DNA of 64,000 bases from assembly GCA_001556125.1 (NCBI GenBank), contig LSIG01000165.1, forward strand, positions 52,096-116,095. The letters run 5' to 3'. Every line of letters starts with the position of its first letter. Within the stretch, counting starts at the first letter, position 1. Below the pieces are notes generated by a model. That model saw only the letters and a list, made by a program, of their open reading frames with translations. It had not been told where the DNA came from and ran no database searches. Shown here piece by piece: positions 22,744 through 31,232 of this stretch. The translations under genes were made by a program, and so were the position numbers. The stretch comes from Rhizobiales bacterium CCH10-E5 (GTDB lineage: Bacteria; Pseudomonadota; Alphaproteobacteria; Rhizobiales; Beijerinckiaceae).

Positions 22744-25320
22744 TCAGTGAGCCAGCGCTGAGGAGACCATGTCCCGGCTCGCCGGCGCTGCCGGCGTGCC
22801 CAGCCGCAGTGAATCGCGCACCTGCTGCGAGGGCGCGGCAAGGAGGGAGGGCAACAGCCTGTCGCCCTCGGCGACCAGCGGCTCCTCCTTCAGCGGCGGC
22901 AGCGGCAGCAGTTCCTCCGCCGGCTCGGCCGGGGCCGGGGCGACGCGCTCGCGCAGCTCCGCAAAGGCCCCTTCGATCGGGTGGAAGCTGAAGCGGACCC
23001 GATGCGTGCCCGCCGGGACCTGAACGGCCCGGAACAGCACATTCGCCTTCAGGATGTCGGCGTCGACACCATCCACCTGGGCCCGCCACCAGGGATGATA
23101 GATGTCGTTCAGCACGACGAAGCCGGCGGCCGAACTCGTCACCTCGATCTCGACCTCGGTGTTCTGGTAGCGCTTCACCGTGACGTCCGCACGCACCTGT
23201 GCAGGCCCCTCCGGCATGGCGACCGGTGGCTCGGCATCGAGCAGGACGGCCTGCTGCGGGTCGACCTCGGGCCAGCGTCCACTCTGCTTCATCGCGTCGA
23301 AATCGGCGAGTTCCCAGCCACCGACGAACTGCACGCGCGGCAGCGCCCGCGGGTTCTCGTAGACATAGCCTTCCTTCGTGCGCGCGATCAGCCGGAGGTC
23401 GCCCTCGCGCAGCGTGTGGTCGATTTGTTCGATCGGCAGCGGCGAGGCGATGTAGCGGAGCCCAAGCAGATTGGCGAGGCGGCAGCGATAGGACGGAAAC
23501 AGCGGCGTGAACTTGCGCTGATCGGGCCCCGCGATGGTGTCGCGCGTGCCGACCGCATCCGAGAAATCGGCGAGGCGCAGCGGGTTGTAGCCGAGCGTGT
23601 GATCGAAGCCGTGGACCATGCCGGCATTGGGCCATTCGAAGCCCATGCCGAGCAGTTCCACCCGGTCCCGCCGCGGCGACCCTGCGGGCTGGGCCGTCAG
23701 CCGTTTCAGGACCTGGACCGTCTCGTTGCGCGTGTCGGGGCGCAGGACGTCATAGATGTCGGGCGCCAGAGCCGTCGATTCGTTCGGCCCGTTGTTGGCG
23801 GCGAGATCCGCCGCGACGACACCGGCCACGAGCAGCGAAGCAGCGACAGGTCCGAGTCCCCGCCTCAGCCGGCTCAATCCGTGAAGCAGGGCCAGCGCGA
23901 GGGACAGCCAGAGCAGGGCAAAGGCCACCGGCTTGAGCGCTTCCGTCAACCGCCCCTGCTGCGACGAAACCAGCAGCGCGAGACCAGCCAGCACGACCAC
24001 GAAGCCGGCACCCCACAGCCAGTCACTCCTCGTCAGACCGGGCTGCGGCTCGCTGAACAGACGATGCAGCATGTAGCCGGACAGGAGCGCACCGAGAGCA
24101 CCGATCAGGAAGGTGGCATCGGCAGGCCGGCGGAAGGCGTCGATGCCCGGCAGATAATGGTAGAAAGCGGCAAAGGCCGGCGTGTAGCGGCCGAGAGCGA
24201 ACAGCACCATCAGCGCGAACAGGATGGTGAAGGCGCGCACGCCCTTGTCCCAGAGCCAGCCGCGGCTCAGCCCGGGGACGACCAGAAGCAGCGCCGGCAG
24301 AGCCCCGAAATAGACCTGCCCCATGTTCTGCGACAGGAACAGTTCCTTGGCGTTCCAGCTCGGGCTGTAGGGGCCCCAGAATTCGATCTTCGGATCCTGC
24401 GCCCCGAACAGATCCGCGACGAAGGCGGTCAGCAGCGAGGCCGGATGCAGCGATCCGCGCCCGGCCTCGACCAGATCCACGGCAGGCCGCGTCGTCGCCT
24501 CGGCGAAAAGCCAGGTCCAGAGCAAGGGCAGCGCCACGACGCCGAGGCCGACGACAGCCGCGGCTGATCCCGGCAGAAGGCTGGCGCGGAACGCCGGCCA
24601 GCCGCCGGACAGCCAATGCGCCAGCACGACGCCGATCAAAACATACGCGCCCAGCAGCGCGACCTGATCGGGCTCGACCATCATCAGGCCGGCGGCGAAG
24701 CCCGCCACCGCCCCGGCGACGAGCGAGCCGCGCTGCAGCATCCGCAGGGTCAGCCACAGCGCGATGGCGAAGAAGGCGAGGCTCGCGATCTGCCCGACAT
24801 GCTGGACCCGCCAGGCGGCCGAGGCGCCAAAAGCGAAGACGAGCGCCGCGAGCAGGCCGCCGGCCGGATGCCAGTTCCGGTCGCGAAAGATCATCATCAC
24901 CGCCAGCCCGCCCGCCAGCAGATGGGCGAGCACATAGGCGTCGACGGCACGAAAGCTCGGCGAGGGAACGAGCGCCGCTAGAAGGATGGCGGGGGAGAAG
25001 ATCAGCGATTGGGGATCGGCCACCTGCGGCGAGCCGCCGAAGACGTTGTGCGTCCAGAACGGGGACTGGCCCGAATGCAGCGCCCGCGCCAGGAACTGGA
25101 TCTGCGCCTGGAAATGCGCCTTGGCATCGAACGGGATGGTGACCGCGCCCGATAGCCAGGGCCAGCACAGCAGCGCCCAGACACAGATGAAGGCCATGGC
25201 CGCCAGCCCGTAGCCGGCAACCCTTCTCGAATGCGTGTCCAACGGACCCCCCGGTCCCTCGTCCTTGCCGGAGGCCCCCGGATTGGCAGCCACAGTCCAG
25301 CCTGTCAGTGGGCGAACCAT
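22744..25320 (-). CDS. YfhO-like large polytopic membrane protein
   Basis: Membrane protein of 858 residues resembling YfhO and related GT-C-type proteins. After a short hydrophilic start there are 11-13 predicted helices up to about residue 500, with the typical first periplasmic loop FDAKAHFQAQIQFLA, SPFWTHNVFGGSPQVADPQS and GPYSPSWNAKELFLSQNMG. A long extracytoplasmic C-terminal region of about 350 residues follows (HPWWRAQVDGVDADILKANV, a DUF6044/YfhO-like beta domain). YfhO-type proteins help glycosylate cell-surface polymers; the substrate here is unknown. It is not beside polysaccharide genes. The start at 25320 is tentative because several downstream in-frame codons are possible. Confidence 0.72.
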   Translation of the reverse strand: MVRPLTGWTVAANPGASGKDEGPGGPLDTHSRRVAGYGLAAMAFICVWALLCWPWLSGAVTIPFDAKAHFQAQIQFLARALHSGQSPFWTHNVFGGSPQVADPQSLIFSPAILLAALVPSPSFRAVDAYVLAHLLAGGLAVMMIFRDRNWHPAGGLLAALVFAFGASAAWRVQHVGQIASLAFFAIALWLTLRMLQRGSLVAGAVAGFAAGLMMVEPDQVALLGAYVLIGVVLAHWLSGGWPAFRASLLPGSAAAVVGLGVVALPLLWTWLFAEATTRPAVDLVEAGRGSLHPASLLTAFVADLFGAQDPKIEFWGPYSPSWNAKELFLSQNMGQVYFGALPALLLVVPGLSRGWLWDKGVRAFTILFALMVLFALGRYTPAFAAFYHYLPGIDAFRRPADATFLIGALGALLSGYMLHRLFSEPQPGLTRSDWLWGAGFVVVLAGLALLVSSQQGRLTEALKPVAFALLWLSLALALLHGLSRLRRGLGPVAASLLVAGVVAADLAANNGPNESTALAPDIYDVLRPDTRNETVQVLKRLTAQPAGSPRRDRVELLGMGFEWPNAGMVHGFDHTLGYNPLRLADFSDAVGTRDTIAGPDQRKFTPLFPSYRCRLANLLGLRYIASPLPIEQIDHTLREGDLRLIARTKEGYVYENPRALPRVQFVGGWELADFDAMKQSGRWPEVDPQQAVLLDAEPPVAMPEGPAQVRADVTVKRYQNTEVEIEVTSSAAGFVVLNDIYHPWWRAQVDGVDADILKANVLFRAVQVPAGTHRVRFSFHPIEGAFAELRERVAPAPAEPAEELLPLPPLKEEPLVAEGDRLLPSLLAAPSQQVRDSLRLGTPAAPASRDMVSSALAH

Positions 25321-25423
25321 GCCCGCGACGAGGTGAACCGAAACTGAATGAAATCACGCAGCCGTGATCACGACTTTCCGTTGGGTAAGCGATTGGTTGC
25401 GGCGATGGGAGAATCCGTGCGCT

Positions 25424-26659
25424 TCACCGCCCTTGGGCGACCCAAGCCGCCAGCACGCGCCGCTCATCGGCCGTCATTCCGGACAGATTGTTGGGCGGCA
25501 TCGCGTGGGTCATCACCGCCTGGACCCGGATGGCGCGCGCATGGGCCGCGATCGTCTCGGGCTCGTGCAGCAGCACGCCCTTGGGCGCGATCTGGATGCC
25601 CGGCCAGCTTGGCTCGGGCGCATGGCACATCGCGCAGCGCCCCGTGACGATGTTGGCGACTGCCTCCGGCGGCGGCTGCAGCCCGGCCAGCATCACCGGC
25701 TTCGTCGCCGGCAGCGGCGATAGCCCCAGCCGCTCGCGCCCGCCGGGCGAGGACGCCATCGCCGCCCAGAAAGCGAGCCAGAGGGCGACCAGCGCGACCG
25801 CCCAGGTCCACCAGGGCGATTTGGCATGGTCGGCGTGGCGGACATTGAAGAAATGCCGGATCAAAGCGCCCGCCACGATGATCAGCGCCACCAGCACCGG
25901 GATCACCGCCGAATTGGCATAGGTGACCGGATAGTGGTTCGACAGCATCAGGAACAGCACCGGCAGCGTGATGTAGTTGTTGTGCAGCGAGCGCTGCTTG
26001 GCCGCCTTGCCGTATTTCGGGTCCGGCTTCTCGCCCGCGGTCAGCGCCGCGATGACCTTCCGCTGCCCCGGCATGATGTTGAAGAAGACATTGGCGGTCA
26101 TGATCGTCGCCATCAGCGCGCCGGTGTGGATCAGCGCGCCGCGCCCGGAGAAGACAGAGGCGAAAGCCCAGCTCGCCGCGACGACATAGGAAAAGCCGAG
26201 CACGCCGAGCAGCACGTCGTTGCGGCCCAGCGGCGAGCGGCAGAGCCAGTCATAGAACAGCCAGCCGAACACCAGCGCCAGGATGCCGATGGCGCCCGCG
26301 GCGAGCGGCGAGAGCTGCATCACCGCCGGGTCGATCAGATAGAGCTCGGACTGCGCATAATAGACCCAGACCAGCAGGAAGAAGCCCGAGATCCAAGTCC
26401 AGTAGGCCTGCCATTTGTGCCAGGTCAGCTCGGCCGGCATCACGGCGGGCGCGACCAGGTATTTCCGCATCTCGTAGAAGCCGCCGCCATGGACCTGCCA
26501 GGCGCGGCCGCCTTGGCCCGGCGGGATGTCGGCGGCGGGACGCAAGGACGCGTCGAGATGGATGAAGAAGAAGGACGAGCCGATCCAGGCGATCGCGGTG
26601 ATCACATGCAGCCAGCGCAGCAGCATGCCGCCCCATTCCATCAGATAGGCGTCGAGCAT
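25424..26659 (-). CDS. puuD: Urate hydroxylase PuuD
   Basis: Membrane-bound, cytochrome c-linked urate oxidase of 411 residues that converts urate to 5-hydroxyisourate. The N-terminal eight-helix DUF989 domain holds His-rich helices (MLLRWLHVITAIAWIGSSFF, TGALMATIMTANVFFNIMPG). The C-terminal cytochrome c domain has CAMCH near residue 336 and TAIPPNN-type ligand loop HAMPPNNLSGMT. It is divergent from uraH and 700 bp from puuE-uraD, which complete the route to allantoate. Confidence 0.92.
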   Translation of the reverse strand: MLDAYLMEWGGMLLRWLHVITAIAWIGSSFFFIHLDASLRPAADIPPGQGGRAWQVHGGGFYEMRKYLVAPAVMPAELTWHKWQAYWTWISGFFLLVWVYYAQSELYLIDPAVMQLSPLAAGAIGILALVFGWLFYDWLCRSPLGRNDVLLGVLGFSYVVAASWAFASVFSGRGALIHTGALMATIMTANVFFNIMPGQRKVIAALTAGEKPDPKYGKAAKQRSLHNNYITLPVLFLMLSNHYPVTYANSAVIPVLVALIIVAGALIRHFFNVRHADHAKSPWWTWAVALVALWLAFWAAMASSPGGRERLGLSPLPATKPVMLAGLQPPPEAVANIVTGRCAMCHAPEPSWPGIQIAPKGVLLHEPETIAAHARAIRVQAVMTHAMPPNNLSGMTADERRVLAAWVAQGR

Positions 26660-26787
26660 CGCCGCGGTGGTCCCCTCATCTGGCGCGCAGGACGATGGAC
26701 TTCGCCCGCGCCGAAGTTACGGTTGGCGCGAGGCGGCATGCAAGCGCGGCGCCGCGCGGGCAGCTAAAAGAACGGCAGGAAGGACGC

Positions 26788-27141
26788 ATGGCGGGACTGA
26801 CGACGCATATCCTCGACACCCATGGCGGCGTCCCGGCGAAGGGCGTGGCGGTCACGCTTCGCCGCGTCACGGACGGCCAGGCCGAAACGCTGGCGACCAC
26901 CGTGACCAATGCCGATGGCCGCACCGATGCGCCCCTGCTGACGCCGGAGGCGACGCAGCCCGGTCTCTACGAGCTCGACTTCGCGATCGGCGGCTATTTC
27001 CGCGGGCGCGGCGTTCCCCTGCCTGAGCCAGCCTTCCTCGAGACCGTGACGATCCGCTTCGGCATCGCCGACACCAGCCGGCACTGGCATGTCCCGCTCA
27101 ACTGCTCGCCCTATGGCTACACGACCTATCGCGGGAGCTGA
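26788..27141 (+). CDS. uraH: 5-hydroxyisourate hydrolase
   Basis: Transthyretin-related enzyme of 117 residues that hydrolyses 5-hydroxyisourate to OHCU. The N-terminal LTTHILDTHGGVPAKGV contains the active-site His, the middle has an Arg-rich strand (AVTLRRV) and the end is the hallmark YTTYRGS. The ATG at 26788 follows AGGAAGGACGC. It is divergent from PuuD and precedes the puuE-uraD fusion, with a long palindromic repeat in between. Confidence 0.94.
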   Translation: MAGLTTHILDTHGGVPAKGVAVTLRRVTDGQAETLATTVTNADGRTDAPLLTPEATQPGLYELDFAIGGYFRGRGVPLPEPAFLETVTIRFGIADTSRHWHVPLNCSPYGYTTYRGS

Positions 27142-27174
27142 GGGCGGCCACGCGAACCGCGTCGTCAGGACCTT

Positions 27175-27257
27175 CCGTCATTGCGAGCGGAGCGAAGCAA
27201 TCCAGAGCGATGGTGCCCGATGGCCCCTGGATTGCTTCGCTCCGCTCGCAATGACGG
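27175..27257. repeat. 31-bp perfect inverted repeat (palindromic intergenic element)
   Basis: Bases 27175-27205 and 27227-27257 are perfect reverse complements of 31 bases, separated by 21 bases. The arm contains ATTGCGAGCGGAGCGAAGCA. A degenerate relative lies at 29643-29732. It sits between uraH and puuE-uraD, where a transcript would fold into a very stable hairpin. It looks like a REP-type or MITE-like dispersed element. Confidence 0.85.
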
Positions 27258-27345
27258 ATGACGCCGCTGCCCAGCACGACGTTTCCCACTTGCCTGTCAG
27301 ACGCTTACGATCACGACCTGAATCACATTGCGAGCACCGCTCCCC

Positions 27346-28764
27346 ATGACCGACACCGCCTATCCGCGTGACCTCAAGGGCTATGGCCGCACCCCGCCGC
27401 ATCCGCGCTGGCCGGGCGGCGCCCGCATCGCCGTGCAGTTCGTGATCAATTACGAGGAAGGCGGCGAGAACAACATCCTGCATGGGGACGCCGCCTCCGA
27501 GGCCTTCCTCTCCGAGATCGTCGGCGCCGCACCCTGGCCGGGCCAGCGCCACATGAACATGGAGTCGATCTACGAATACGGCTCGCGCGCCGGCTACTGG
27601 CGGCTCTGGCGGATGTTCACCGAGCGCGCCATGCCGGTCACCGTCTTCGCCGTGGCGAGCGCGCTGCAGCGCTATCCCGAGATCGCCGCCTCGATGCAGG
27701 AGGCCGGCTGGGAGATCGCCACCCATGGCCTGAAATGGATCGACTATCGCGACGTGCCGGCCGAGACCGAGCGCGCCGACATCCTCGAATCCATCCGCAT
27801 CCAGCGCGAGATCACCGGCGAGCGGCCGCTCGGCTTTTACCAGGGCCGCACCTCGCAGAACACGACGCCGCTGATGATGGAGGAAGGCGGCTTCCTCTAC
27901 ACAGCGGATGTTTATGCCGACGAGCTGCCCTACTGGCTGGAAGGGCCGAAGGGGCCGCAACTCGCCGTGCCCTACACGCTCGACGCCAACGACATGCGCT
28001 TCGCCACCCCGCAGGGCTTCAACAGCGGCGACCAGTTCTTCGCCTATCTGAAGGACTCCTTCGACCTGCTCTATGCCGAGGGCGAGACCGCGCCGAAGAT
28101 GATGTCGATCGGCCTGCATTGCCGCCTCGTCGGCCGGCCGGGCCGGGCCGCGGCGCTGGCGCGCTTTCTCGACCATGTCCAAAGCCATGACGATGTCTGG
28201 GTCGCGACGCGGCTCGACATCGCCCGCCACTGGGTCCGCCACCACCCGCCGGCCGGGGGCTACCGCCCGTCCGCCGTGCCGAAGGCGCTCTTCGTCGAGG
28301 TCTTCGGCCGGATCTGGGAGAACGCGCCCTGGATCGCCGAGGCCACCTATGACGCCGGGATCACGCCCGCCCATGACGACGCCGCGACGCTGCATGCGGC
28401 GATGGTGAAGGTGATGCGCGCCGCCCCGCGCGAGAAGCTGCAGGCGCTACTGCTCGGCCATCCAGATCTCGCCGGCAAGCTCGCCGCGGCCGGCGAGATG
28501 ACGGAGGAATCGATCGGCGAGCAGGCCTCGGCCGGACTCGACCGGCTCACCTCCGGCGAGCGCGCCCGCTTCACGCAACTGAACGACGCCTACAAGGCGC
28601 GCTTCGGCATCCCCTTCATCATGGCGGTGGCCGGCGCGAGCAAGGACGCGATCCTGGCCGCCTTCGAGACCCGGCTGCAGAGCACGCCCGAGGTCGAGTT
28701 CGAGACGGCGCTGGGACAGGTCGAGCGCATCTCGCTGCTGCGGCTGAAGGAGATCATGCGCTGA
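27346..28764 (+). CDS. puuE: Allantoinase PuuE fused to OHCU decarboxylase UraD
   Basis: Fusion of 472 residues. Residues 1-305 are a PuuE-type allantoinase of the polysaccharide deacetylase fold (YPRDLKGYGRTPPHPRWPGG, VQFVINYEEGGENN, WEIATHGLKWIDY), which opens allantoin to allantoate. Residues about 315-470 are OHCU decarboxylase (LLGHPDLAGKLA with the catalytic His, SIGEQASAGLDRL, ARFGIPFIMAV), which makes S-allantoin. The two domains catalyse successive steps. The ATG at 27346 is the conserved PuuE start; the Shine-Dalgarno is weak. With PuuD and UraH this covers urate to allantoate. Confidence 0.92.
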   Translation: MTDTAYPRDLKGYGRTPPHPRWPGGARIAVQFVINYEEGGENNILHGDAASEAFLSEIVGAAPWPGQRHMNMESIYEYGSRAGYWRLWRMFTERAMPVTVFAVASALQRYPEIAASMQEAGWEIATHGLKWIDYRDVPAETERADILESIRIQREITGERPLGFYQGRTSQNTTPLMMEEGGFLYTADVYADELPYWLEGPKGPQLAVPYTLDANDMRFATPQGFNSGDQFFAYLKDSFDLLYAEGETAPKMMSIGLHCRLVGRPGRAAALARFLDHVQSHDDVWVATRLDIARHWVRHHPPAGGYRPSAVPKALFVEVFGRIWENAPWIAEATYDAGITPAHDDAATLHAAMVKVMRAAPREKLQALLLGHPDLAGKLAAAGEMTEESIGEQASAGLDRLTSGERARFTQLNDAYKARFGIPFIMAVAGASKDAILAAFETRLQSTPEVEFETALGQVERISLLRLKEIMR

Positions 28765-28771
28765 GAGCCTT

Positions 28772-28797
28772 CATGGTCGGGGCTTCGCCCGAGCATG
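28772..28797. terminator. Hairpin between convergent puuE-uraD and SDR genes
   Basis: CATGGTCGGGGC and GCCCGAGCATG pair with one mismatch and one bulge around a TTC loop, 8 bases after the fusion gene stop and 11 before the convergent SDR stop. No U-tract, so either a weak bidirectional terminator or a palindromic intergenic repeat. Confidence 0.45.
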
Positions 28798-28807
28798 ACG
28801 GCTTCGG

Positions 28808-29569
28808 TCACAACCCGCTGACCAGATGCCCGCCATCGACAGCGACCACCGTCCCGGTCATGTGGCGCCCGGCGTCGGAGCAGAGCAGCAGCAGCGGTCC
28901 GTCGAGATCGGCGGGTTCGCCGAAGCGGCGACTCGGAATGCGCTTGACCAGCGTTGCCCCGACTTCGCTCTCGAGCATGTCGCGGTTGATGTCGGTGGCG
29001 ATGTAGCCGGGCGCGAGCGCGTTGACCCGGATGCCATGGCGCGCCCATTCCAGCGCCAGACCCTTGGTCATCTGGATCAGCCCGGCCTTGGAGACGGCAT
29101 AGGGCAGGACACGCGCCGTCACCCGCTCGCCCAGGATCGAGGCGATGTTGACGATCGCCCCGCCCTGCTTCGCCGCGATCATGACTTGCGCCGCCGCCTG
29201 CGCCGCGAAGAAACAGCCTTTCAGATTGACGTCGAGCTGCGCGTCCCATTGCGACTCGGTGACGGAGATCGCGGCCTCGGTTTCACCGATGCCGGCATTG
29301 TTGACGAGCACATCGAGCCCGCCGAGCAGCCGCGCCGCCTCCGCCACGCCGGCCTGGATCGAGGGCACCGAGGCGACATCCAGCGCCAGCGGCATCACCT
29401 GTCCCGGCAACCCGGCGCAGTCCGCCGCCAGATCTTCCAGCCGCTCAACGCGCCGCGCCGCCGCGACGACACGCGTGCCCTGCCCCGCCAGCAGCCGCAC
29501 GAAATGCGCGCCCAGCCCCGACGACGCGCCGGTCACCAAGACACGCTTGCCCTTCAGTTCCTCGCCCAT
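28808..29569 (-). CDS. SDR-family oxidoreductase
   Basis: Classical short-chain dehydrogenase/reductase of 253 residues with all usual motifs: VTGASSGLGAHF, VNNAGIG, the catalytic Ser in IVNIASILG, and YAVSKAGL with Tyr and Lys in place. The ATG at 29569 follows GAGGAACGC. The Arg at RRVERLEDL after strand 2 suggests NADPH. The substrate is unknown; it is annotated like a 3-oxoacyl-ACP reductase. It stands alone, convergent with puuE-uraD. Confidence 0.88.
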   Translation of the reverse strand: MGEELKGKRVLVTGASSGLGAHFVRLLAGQGTRVVAAARRVERLEDLAADCAGLPGQVMPLALDVASVPSIQAGVAEAARLLGGLDVLVNNAGIGETEAAISVTESQWDAQLDVNLKGCFFAAQAAAQVMIAAKQGGAIVNIASILGERVTARVLPYAVSKAGLIQMTKGLALEWARHGIRVNALAPGYIATDINRDMLESEVGATLVKRIPSRRFGEPADLDGPLLLLCSDAGRHMTGTVVAVDGGHLVSGL

Positions 29570-29642
29570 GCGTTCCTCGTCTCGTTTCCGCGGAGGGGAC
29601 ACCGGCAGGGGCTGCGGGTCAATCGCAGTCACTCGACCCGTT

Positions 29643-29732
29643 GTCGTCCTTGCGAGGAGCGCAGCGACGAAGCCATCCAGGGGACGTAGAGCGAGACCTT
29701 CTGGATCGCTTCGCTGCGCTCGCGATGACGAC
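29643..29732. repeat. Degenerate palindromic repeat related to the 27175 element
   Basis: Arms at 29643-29680 and 29701-29732 pair imperfectly (two 2-base insertions and a few mismatches). They share the core TTGCGAG, GCGAAGC and ATCCAG with the perfect element at 27175. It lies between the SDR start region and the udgX stop. Confidence 0.65.
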
Positions 29733-29754
29733 CGGCCGCCAGATGATGGGCCGC

Positions 29755-31224
29755 CTAAGCGGCCCTCATCTCCGGCACCAGGCGCCCGACGCGCTCCAGA
29801 TCGGCGCGGAAGCGGGCCGTCTCGCGTTCGCGCGTGTCCTCGTCGGGGAGGCGCAGCAGATAGGAGGGGTGGACGGTCGCCAGCAATGCCGTGCCGTCGT
29901 CCAGCACAAGGTCGCGCTCGCGCATCGAGGCGAGCGAGCCGCGATGGCCGGTCAGGGCGTGCAGCGCGGTCGCGCCAAGCGCCACGACGAGCCGCGGCTT
30001 CACGAACTGCCGCTCCAGCCCGAGCCAGAAGCGGCAGGCCGAGATTTCGCCGGCATTGGGCCGCTCATGGATGCGCCGCTTGCCGCGCAGGGTGAATTTG
30101 AAGTGCTTCACCGCATTGGTGACATAGGCGCGGCGGCGGTCGAGCCCGGCCTCGCCCATTACGCGGTCGAAGACCTGTCCCGCGGGACCGACGAAGGGCT
30201 TGCCCGCCAGATCCTCCTGATCGCCTGGCTGCTCGCCGACGAACATCACCGGCGCCGTCAGAGGCCCCTCCCCGAACACCGTCTGCGTCGCGTTGTGGCA
30301 GAGATCGCAGCGCGAGCAGGTCTTCGCCGCGCCACGCGACTCCTCCCAGCTCGCGGGCGTTTCCGGGGCGGGCACCAGCCCCTCGCGCTGGCGCTGGCTC
30401 TGCCGCAGATGCCGCTCCGGCGGCAGGGTCGGGGCTTTCATCACCATCTCCTCCGCGCGCCGGCCGGCCTGGGCGATCAGCGGAGCAATGAGTTCGGCCT
30501 CGGGCAGGTTCCGCCAGTACTTCTCGGGCATCTCCGCTTTCATGGCTTTGATCTTGAGGCGGGCGGGATTGAAGATGTTGGCGTAATAGGTCCGCCAATA
30601 GACCTCCATCGCATCGTCGTTCGGTGCGTCGGCTTTTGAAGCGCCCTCCCCGAGATGCAGCGTCGTCCCATCCCAGTGGAGCGAGCGCAGCGGCGTCAGG
30701 ATCGACCAGCGCATCGCCGCGAAGCGCTCGACGAAGAAGCGCGAGACCCGCTCGACGATGTGATGCTCAGGCTCGAACCAGGCGACGAAAGCCTCCCCAC
30801 CATCGGGGCCGACGACCTCGCGAAAGCGCACGAAGGCGGTCATCTTGTGCAGGTCGCGCCGCACCGCCTTGGCCATCGCCCGGGCGCGATGGACCTCGTC
30901 GTCGGTGATCACATGCAGCAGCGTCGGCTCGCGCTGGAGCCGCAGCAGCAGCCGGTAGAGCAGGTCGAAGCGGCCGTTATCGCGATGGCAGACCACTGCC
31001 TGCGCCAGTTCGACGAACTCCCGCGGCACCCGCAGCTCCGCCCCATTCGCCGGCACCGGCGGCGGCTCGGCCAGCCCGGCGAAGAGCCCGGACGCCTCCT
31101 CCCCGATCTGCCAGTCGATCCGCGCCGGCGCCACCTCCGCCAGCGCCAGCGCGCGCGCCTGCCGCCGCCAGCCCTCGAAATCGGCCGGATGGTCGAGACG
31201 CGCGACGATGCCGGACTGAGCCAT
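29755..31224 (-). CDS. UdgX-family uracil-DNA glycosylase with DUF4130 domain
   Basis: DNA repair protein of 489 residues. The N-terminal ~250 residues are a DUF4130 domain (RFDLLYRLLLRLQREP, FNPARLKIKAMKAEMPEKYW). The C-terminal part is a 4Fe-4S family-4-like uracil-DNA glycosylase: CSRCDLCHNATQ supplies Fe-S cysteines, GEQPGDQEDLAGKPFVGPAG is motif A, and KRRIHERPNAGE with His386 is the UdgX loop. In characterised UdgX this His links covalently to DNA after uracil removal. The ATG at 31224 lies 8 bp after the radical SAM gene, with which it forms a conserved pair. The frame stays open far upstream, but only as a shadow of that gene. Confidence 0.92.
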   Translation of the reverse strand: MAQSGIVARLDHPADFEGWRRQARALALAEVAPARIDWQIGEEASGLFAGLAEPPPVPANGAELRVPREFVELAQAVVCHRDNGRFDLLYRLLLRLQREPTLLHVITDDEVHRARAMAKAVRRDLHKMTAFVRFREVVGPDGGEAFVAWFEPEHHIVERVSRFFVERFAAMRWSILTPLRSLHWDGTTLHLGEGASKADAPNDDAMEVYWRTYYANIFNPARLKIKAMKAEMPEKYWRNLPEAELIAPLIAQAGRRAEEMVMKAPTLPPERHLRQSQRQREGLVPAPETPASWEESRGAAKTCSRCDLCHNATQTVFGEGPLTAPVMFVGEQPGDQEDLAGKPFVGPAGQVFDRVMGEAGLDRRRAYVTNAVKHFKFTLRGKRRIHERPNAGEISACRFWLGLERQFVKPRLVVALGATALHALTGHRGSLASMRERDLVLDDGTALLATVHPSYLLRLPDEDTRERETARFRADLERVGRLVPEMRAA

Positions 31225-31232
31225 GACGGGGC

